Position numbers and translations under genes: made by a program. From Kribbella caucasensis (GTDB lineage: Bacteria; Actinomycetota; Actinomycetes; Propionibacteriales; Kribbellaceae), in contig NZ_SNWQ01000008.1 in NCBI RefSeq assembly GCF_004361855.1, positions 186,001 to 250,000 on the forward strand: a stretch of DNA of 64,000 nt, in the 5' to 3' direction. The notes under the pieces were generated by a model. It was not told the origin of the DNA. It made no database searches and worked only from the letters and a program-made list of their open reading frames with translations. Positions 61,419 to 64,000 of this stretch are shown piece after piece (position 1 is the stretch's first letter; every line of letters begins with the position of its first letter).

Positions 61419-61913
61419 ATGCGGAACACCAGCTTCGCCGCCATGCACTGCTCCCTGGCCCAGTCGCTCGAGCTGATCGGCGACTGGTGGACTCCCCTGG
61501 TCCTGCGCGACCTCTACCTGGGTCTCGACCGCTTCGACCAGTTCGTCACCGACCTGGGGATCTCCCGCAACCTGCTCACCGATCGCCTCAGCACCCTGAT
61601 CGAAGGCGGCCTGGTCGAGCGCACGCCGTACCAGCAGAACCCGGTACGCTACGCCTACTCGCTCACCGAAGCAGGCCGTGAATTCGTCCCGATCCTGATG
61701 GCCATCACAGCCTGGGGCGACCGCTGGGCTACCCCGGAAGGCGGCCCGCCGATCCGCTTCACCCACGACACCTGCGGCAACGTCACCACCCCCACCGTCT
61801 GCTGCTCCGAATGCGGCGACCCCCTCACAACCGGCGAGGTCACCCCCACCCCCGGCCCCGGCGGCCGCATCGCCCCCGGCACCGCCCTCATCGCGACAGT
61901 TATGCGCGCGTGA
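61419..61913 (+). CDS. HxlR-family transcriptional regulator
   Basis: A 164-residue regulator. The winged helix-turn-helix covers about 10-105 (SLAQSLELIGDWWTPLVLRD, LGISRNLLTDRLSTLIEGGL, RYAYSLTEAGREFVPILMAI). HxlR proteins respond to aldehydes and redox signals in some cases. A C-terminal extension has two cysteine pairs (CGNVTTPTVCCSECGDPL), resembling a small zinc ribbon, which is more than the minimal HxlR fold. It is divergent from the NTF2-like gene. Confidence 0.88.
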   Translation: MRNTSFAAMHCSLAQSLELIGDWWTPLVLRDLYLGLDRFDQFVTDLGISRNLLTDRLSTLIEGGLVERTPYQQNPVRYAYSLTEAGREFVPILMAITAWGDRWATPEGGPPIRFTHDTCGNVTTPTVCCSECGDPLTTGEVTPTPGPGGRIAPGTALIATVMRA

Positions 61914-62592
61914 TGTCGATCCGGCGCCTGACCAGCTGAACGCAGACCACGACGACCCACACCCAGAACAAGGCGTAGGGGATCAGCCAGACAGGGCTCA
62001 ACCACACCGCCCGCGCGATCAGGAAGCCGACGCCCGCCACCAGGGCCCACCAACCGAGCCAGGCCGGCAACGACCGGGAGTCGACGATGATCCAGCCGGC
62101 CGCGAGCATGAAGCTGCCGAGCGCGATCCACGAGTTGGCGAATCCCAGGTTGCCCAGATCGAAGGCGAACCGGGCCAGTTGCGGATCCAGGCCGTCGTCC
62201 AGCCGGAACTGGCCGACCTGCCAACCGCCGGTCATCACGAGCGCCACGAAGACGATGCCGGAGGCAAGCGCCACCGCCGATCGCCAGGCCGGGTCGCCCT
62301 CGGCCTGCCGCAGTACCGCTGACAGGCCGGCCACGAACCAGGCCATCGTCATCAACGCGAGCAGACTCAGGTAGGACCCGGCCGCGTAGAGCGTCTCGTT
62401 CTGTGCTTCCAGGAAGTGCAGAATCTCCGCTGCCGGCGCATCGAAGTCCGGCTCCGTCTCGCCTGCCAGTAACAACGACTGGCTGACAATCACCAGGACG
62501 AGGGCTGCCAGGCCCGCGATCCCCGTGGCCACCGACATGGTCCGCCATCGCTTGGCGGCGCCCGGCTGCTGATCCAGCCCGATTTCCCCCAT
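61900..62592 (-). CDS. DUF4386-like multi-pass membrane protein
   Basis: A 230-residue integral membrane protein (ATG 62592, ribosome-binding site AAGGGGGT). Six or so hydrophobic helices are visible, including GIAGLAALVLVIVSQSLLLA, LSLLALMTMAWFVAGLSAVL, ALASGIVFVALVMTGGWQVG and WLIPYALFWVWVVVVCVQLV. The layout resembles DUF4386, from memory. It overlaps the convergent HxlR gene by 14 bases. Function is unknown. Confidence 0.75.
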   Translation of the reverse strand: MGEIGLDQQPGAAKRWRTMSVATGIAGLAALVLVIVSQSLLLAGETEPDFDAPAAEILHFLEAQNETLYAAGSYLSLLALMTMAWFVAGLSAVLRQAEGDPAWRSAVALASGIVFVALVMTGGWQVGQFRLDDGLDPQLARFAFDLGNLGFANSWIALGSFMLAAGWIIVDSRSLPAWLGWWALVAGVGFLIARAVWLSPVWLIPYALFWVWVVVVCVQLVRRRIDITRA

Positions 62593-62602
62593 CACAAACC
62601 CC

Positions 62603-62638
62603 CTTCGCCCCTGTGTCGAGTAAGACACAGGGGCGAAG
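62603..62638 (-). terminator. Terminator of glpD
   Basis: A perfect 15-base-pair inverted repeat (arms 62603-62617 and 62624-62638, CTTCGCCCCTGTGTC with a 6-base loop) starts 14 bases after the glpD stop on the minus strand and 11 bases before the membrane protein start. It clearly separates the two transcripts. Confidence 0.88.
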
Positions 62639-62652
62639 GAGTCGTCCAGATC

Positions 62653-64000
62653 TCAGGCGGGGGAGACGATGTCGGGGGCCTCGAGGCGGACCTTGTCGGC
62701 GGACTCGTCGTCGGGCTGGTCCTGGGAGTCGCGTTCGGACTGGACCCGGCGGATGTAGAAGGAGACCTCGCGGTCGATCGTGGCCTGGTCCCAGCCGAGC
62801 TCGGGGGCCATCAACTGTGCGGCTGCCTCGGCCGCGCCGGCTCCCCGGTCCCACGCCTCGATCGAGATGCGGGTACGACGGGCCAGCGCGTCGTCTAGGT
62901 GACGGGCACCTTCGGCGCGGGCGGCGTACACGATCTCGGCCTTCAGGTAGTCCTGGGTGCCGGGCAGTTGCTCACCGAGCGACGGATCCTCCTCGACCAG
63001 CGCGAGCACCTCCTCGATCAGCGCGCCGTACCGGTTGAGCAGGTGCTCGATCCGGGCCACGTGCAGGCCGGACCGTTGTGCGATCAGGTGCCGCTGGTTC
63101 CACAACGCCTGGTAGCCGTCAGCGCCGACCAGCGGGATGTTCTTGGTAACGGACTTCGGCACCCGGCCGTCGAGCGCGTTCGCGGCCGCGTCGATCGCGT
63201 CCTTCGCCATCACCCGGTACGTCGTGTACTTGCCCCCGGCAACGACGACCAGACCGGGTGCCGCATGCGCGACGACGTGTTCGCGGGACAGCTTCGACGT
63301 ACTCTCCGACTCCCCCGCCAGCAGCGGCCGGAGCCCGGCGTACACGCCCTCCACGTCCTCCCGGGTCAGCGGCGTGGTGAGCACCGCGTTGACGTGGTCG
63401 AGCAGGTACTCGATGTCCTTGCTGGTCGCGGCGGGGTGCGCCTTGTCCAGGTTCCAGTCGGTGTCCGTGGTGCCGATCAGCCAGTGCCGACCCCACGGGA
63501 TGACGAACAGCACCGACTTCTCGGTCCGCAGGATCATCCCGGTGCTGGACTGGATCCGGTCCTTCGGCACGACGACGTGGATCCCCTTCGAAGCGCGGAC
63601 GTGGTACTGCCCGCGCTCGCCGACCATCGCTTGCGTGTCGTCGGTCCACACCCCGGTCGCGTTCACGACCTGCTTGGCCCGTACTTCGAACTCGCGACCG
63701 CTCTCCAGGTCCTTCGCCTGAACACCCGTCACCCGTTCGCCCTGACGGAGGAAGCCGGTGACCTTGACCCGGTTCGCGACGTGGGCACCGTACGACGCGG
63801 CCGTGCGGGCCAGTTCCATCGTGTGCCGGGCGTCGTCGACCTGGGCGTCGTAGTACTGGAGGGCGCCGATGAGCGCCGACTTCTTCAGGCTCGGGACCAG
63901 CCGCATCGCCCCCCGGCGGGTCAGGTGCCGGTGGATCGGCAGGCCCGCGCCGAGTCCGGAGCTGACCGCCATCCCGTCGTACAGGGCAACGCCGGCGCCG
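62653..64000 (-). CDS. glpD: Glycerol-3-phosphate dehydrogenase, partial (N-terminus beyond window)
   Basis: GlpD is the membrane-associated FAD enzyme that oxidises glycerol-3-phosphate to dihydroxyacetone phosphate. About 449 C-terminal residues are present and the frame stays open to the window end, where GAGVALYDGMAVSSGLGAG is read. Segments VVNATGVWTDDTQAMVGER, ASKGIHVVVPKDRIQSSTGM, FVIPWGRHWLIGTTDTDWN and VVAGGKYTTYRVMAKDAID are typical. The N-terminal FAD-binding GxGxxG is outside the window. With glpK and the IclR regulator it makes a glycerol catabolic set. Confidence 0.95.
   Translation of the reverse strand, partial: GAGVALYDGMAVSSGLGAGLPIHRHLTRRGAMRLVPSLKKSALIGALQYYDAQVDDARHTMELARTAASYGAHVANRVKVTGFLRQGERVTGVQAKDLESGREFEVRAKQVVNATGVWTDDTQAMVGERGQYHVRASKGIHVVVPKDRIQSSTGMILRTEKSVLFVIPWGRHWLIGTTDTDWNLDKAHPAATSKDIEYLLDHVNAVLTTPLTREDVEGVYAGLRPLLAGESESTSKLSREHVVAHAAPGLVVVAGGKYTTYRVMAKDAIDAAANALDGRVPKSVTKNIPLVGADGYQALWNQRHLIAQRSGLHVARIEHLLNRYGALIEEVLALVEEDPSLGEQLPGTQDYLKAEIVYAARAEGARHLDDALARRTRISIEAWDRGAGAAEAAAQLMAPELGWDQATIDREVSFYIRRVQSERDSQDQPDDESADKVRLEAPDIVSPA

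Noticed and set aside
62653..63972. ATG at 63972 as the start of glpD
   Set aside because: The frame stays open to the window end and the residues before this ATG fit the family, so the true N-terminus lies beyond the window.

Overview
The window is a stretch of high-GC, densely packed chromosome from an actinobacterium. Supporting marks are whiA, the uvrC-rapZ-yvcK-whiA order also known from mycobacteria, a complete Pup-proteasome locus (arc, dop, pup, prcB, prcA), a type VII secretion (ESX-like) locus, many GTG starts and GTGA/ATGA gene overlaps. The gene mix (IclR-glpK, a Ser/Asp/Pro/Gln-rich type VII effector) fits Propionibacteriales such as Kribbella or Nocardioidaceae, but the genus is inferred and not proven. 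Nearly all genes belong to ordinary core or stable accessory chromosome. No prophage, transposase or CRISPR array was seen.

Layout. 1-5.0 kb: minus-strand uvrC, rapZ, yvcK, whiA. 5.0-7.6 kb: a DUF6194-like protein, a secreted subtilisin and a Rieske lipoprotein, with a strong shared terminator. 7.5-8.1 kb: a gene-free block with internal duplication. 8.1-25.7 kb: the type VII secretion locus, transcribed leftward. It starts with a small membrane protein, two WXG100-like substrates and a third small helical protein, then a 1816-residue effector with a papain-like domain in the middle and a possible metal-binding domain at the C-terminus. Two small genes follow (possible immunity proteins), then eccC, two accessory genes, eccD and a Pro/Gln-rich MinD-like protein. 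eccB, eccE and a mycosin are not in the window. 25.9-33.2 kb: uvrA with a histone-like tail, a metallo-hydrolase, a cupin/LuxR pair, a TPR protein and a GNAT enzyme. 33.2-35.1 kb: an HtrA-type protease without a signal peptide, a PD-(D/E)XK endonuclease-like gene and tRNA-Pro(GGG). 35.1-39.4 kb: the aroH-tyrA-cmk-plsC-der operon. 39.4-41.2 kb: two families of tandem repeats flanking folD, which carries a ZTP (pfl) riboswitch. 41.2-51.0 kb: the proteasome and Pup region plus trmI and a site-2 protease. 51.0-58.2 kb: a secreted intradiol dioxygenase, a Cas4/RecB-like nuclease, RNase J and an ABC exporter. 58.2-64 kb: glycerol catabolism (IclR regulator, glpK, glpD cut by the window end) around an NTF2-like/HxlR pair and a membrane protein.

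Functional themes. The proteasome genes form a complete pupylation-depupylation-degradation set except for the ligase pafA. The type VII locus supplies the EccC motor and EccD channel part together with probable substrates, so the giant protein is probably its cargo. glpK and glpD, with the IclR regulator, make a glycerol-3-phosphate pathway resembling the gyl system of Streptomyces. The least explained material is the giant effector and its neighbours, the repeat arrays around folD, and a pair of related hairpin elements at 49.7 and 58.2 kb.
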